This document shows, in pieces, positions 62,779 through 64,000 of a DNA stretch of 64,000 nt; the stretch's first letter is position 1; each line of letters begins with the position of its first letter. The stretch lies in NCBI RefSeq assembly GCF_008122505.1, contig NZ_VSSB01000002.1, positions 620,001 to 684,000 of the forward strand, written 5' to 3'. The DNA is from Agromyces mariniharenae. GTDB taxonomy: Bacteria > Actinomycetota > Actinomycetes > Actinomycetales > Microbacteriaceae. A program made the position numbers and the translations under genes. The notes under the pieces were generated by a model. It was not told where the DNA came from. It was given only the letters and a program-made list of their open reading frames with translations, and ran no database searches.

Positions 62779-64000
62779 GTGGCCGACGGCTTCGAGCTCT
62801 TCACCGATCGATCCGTTGTCGCGATGCGCGTCAACGGCGAGCTCAAGGACCTGGCCACGACGGTGACGGAGTCCGACGTGGTCGAGCCCGTCACGATCGA
62901 CTCGCCCGACGGCCTGAGCATCCTCCGCCACTCCACCGCGCACGTGCTCGCGCAGGCCGTGCAGAACGTCAACCCCGAGGCGAAGCTCGGCATCGGCCCG
63001 CCGGTGACCGACGGCTTCTACTACGACTTCGACGTCGCCGAGCCGTTCACCCCCGAGGACCTCAAGGCCCTCGACAAGGAGATGGCGCGGATCATCCGCT
63101 CGGGGCAGCGGTTCGTGCGGAGGGTCGTCGCCGACGACGACGCCCGCGCCGAACTGGCTGACGAGCCGTACAAGCTCGAGCTCATCGGGCTGAAGGGCCA
63201 CGGAAGCGGCACCGAGCAGTTCGAGGAGAGCGAGTCGGTCGAGGTCGGCGGCGCCGAGCTCACCATCTACGACAACGTCGACCCGAAGACCGGCGACGTC
63301 GCCTGGAAGGACCTCTGCCGAGGGCCGCACCTGCCGAACACCCGGATGATCGGCAACGGGTGGGCGCTCATGCGCGTGGCGGCTGCGTACTGGCGCGGCT
63401 CAGAGAAGAACCCGCAGCTGCAGCGCATCTACGGCACCGCCTGGCCGACGAAGGACGAGCTGCGCGCCTACCAGCACCGGCTCGAGGAGGCCGCCCGCCG
63501 CGACCACCGCAAGCTCGGCGCCGAGCTCGACCTGTTCTCGTTCCCCGAGGAGATCGGCAGCGGCCTGCCCGTGTTCCACCCCAAGGGCGGCATCATCAAG
63601 CGCGAGATGGAGGACTACGTCCGCCGCCGCCACATCGAGGAGGGGTTCCAGTACGTGTCGACCCCGCACATCACGAAGGCGCACGTCTTCGAGCTGTCGG
63701 GGCACCTGCCGTACTACAAGGACACCATGTTCCCGCCGATGGACCTCGAGAACAGCGAGTACTACCTGAAGGCGATGAACTGCCCCATGCAGAACCTCAT
63801 CTTCCGGTCGCGCGGTCGCTCGTACCGCGAGCTGCCGCTGCGGTTCTTCGAATTCGGCACCGTCTATCGCTACGAGAAGTCGGGCGTGGTGCAGGGCCTG
63901 ACCCGCGTGCGCGGCCTCACCCAGGACGACTCGCACAGCTACGTCACTCCCGAACAGGCTCCGGCGGAGATCAAGCACCTGCTCGACTTCGTGCTCGGCC
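62779..64000 (+). CDS. thrS: Threonyl-tRNA synthetase (5' part; runs off the window)
   Basis: 407 residues are present. The N-terminal TGS-like domain is short; the editing domain has [13 protein letters not shown] (HxxxH) and SGQRFVRR, and the catalytic core shows [17 protein letters not shown] (motif 1 region), the zinc Cys in [10 protein letters not shown] and motif 2 [14 protein letters not shown]. It charges tRNA-Thr. The GTG at 62779 has GGGAG 9 bases upstream; the reading frame stays open to base 64000. Confidence 0.95.
   Translation, partial: MADGFELFTDRSVVAMRVNGELKDLATTVTESDVVEPVTIDSPDGLSILRHSTAHVLAQAVQNVNPEAKLGIGPPVTDGFYYDFDVAEPFTPEDLKALDKEMARIIRSGQRFVRRVVADDDARAELADEPYKLELIGLKGHGSGTEQFEESESVEVGGAELTIYDNVDPKTGDVAWKDLCRGPHLPNTRMIGNGWALMRVAAAYWRGSEKNPQLQRIYGTAWPTKDELRAYQHRLEEAARRDHRKLGAELDLFSFPEEIGSGLPVFHPKGGIIKREMEDYVRRRHIEEGFQYVSTPHITKAHVFELSGHLPYYKDTMFPPMDLENSEYYLKAMNCPMQNLIFRSRGRSYRELPLRFFEFGTVYRYEKSGVVQGLTRVRGLTQDDSHSYVTPEQAPAEIKHLLDFVLG

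Overview
The window is one contiguous stretch of chromosome from a very GC-rich actinobacterium. Conserved actinobacterial proteins (SepH, DUF3710, DUF3159, DUF3093, DUF4193, DUF3000, SCO7613-type membrane protein), SD-led GTG/ATG starts mixed with leaderless ones, and the very frequent word GGATGCC/GGCATCC suggest family Microbacteriaceae (Agromyces- or Microbacterium-like); the genus is inference. I see no phage, transposon, plasmid or CRISPR genes; it reads as core and soft-core genome.

Layout. 1-6 kb: the 3' end of an ABC-F translation factor (ettA-like), two thioesterases, a DUF2231 membrane protein paired with a Tat-exported Rieske lipoprotein, an unknown protein and a KstD-like flavin dehydrogenase. 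5.7-12.5 kb: a truncated haemoglobin coupled to an MscS channel, then two tandem M1 aminopeptidases. 12.6-18.3 kb: a membrane protein, DUF2332, RpiB, an Fpg/Nei glycosylase, a PaiB-like FMN protein and a YtcJ-type amidohydrolase. 18.4-22.1 kb: a multicopper oxidase lipoprotein overlapping a NarL-type histidine kinase, then its response regulator. 22-26 kb: Dps, a membrane-anchored hydrolase, small membrane proteins and a secreted protein. 26-30.7 kb: tRNA-Gly, an NTF2-like protein, a 1,252-residue multipass protein and a 61-bp tandem repeat.

30.7-35.8 kb is the protein quality-control block tRNA-Pro, tig, a TPR protein, clpP1, clpP2, clpX. 35.8-40.3 kb holds an SOS-box-controlled DUF6504-like gene, sepH, DUF4193, DUF3093, dut, DUF3710 and DUF3159. 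40.4-46.7 kb holds aconitase, a degenerate aminotransferase-fold protein and dxs. 46.7-52 kb is a leftward run DUF3000, RNase D, thiolase, fadB-like for fatty-acid oxidation. 52-58.5 kb holds a hydrolase, sufE, a rhodanese, zapE, amtB under a GlnR-type box, an orphan PemK-like protein and a VOC protein. 58.6-59.3 kb is a tRNA cluster (Val, Gly, Cys, Val) with strong terminators. The end holds a secreted beta-helix enzyme resembling GH87, an unknown protein and the 5' part of thrS.

Several control elements are directly visible: a perfect LexA box, GlnR half-sites, a near-perfect palindrome plus a DtxR-like half-site before aconitase, and several promoters placed for leaderless mRNAs. The least ordinary protein is the aminotransferase homologue at 43.4-44.5 kb, whose PLP lysine and other PLP contacts appear to be missing.
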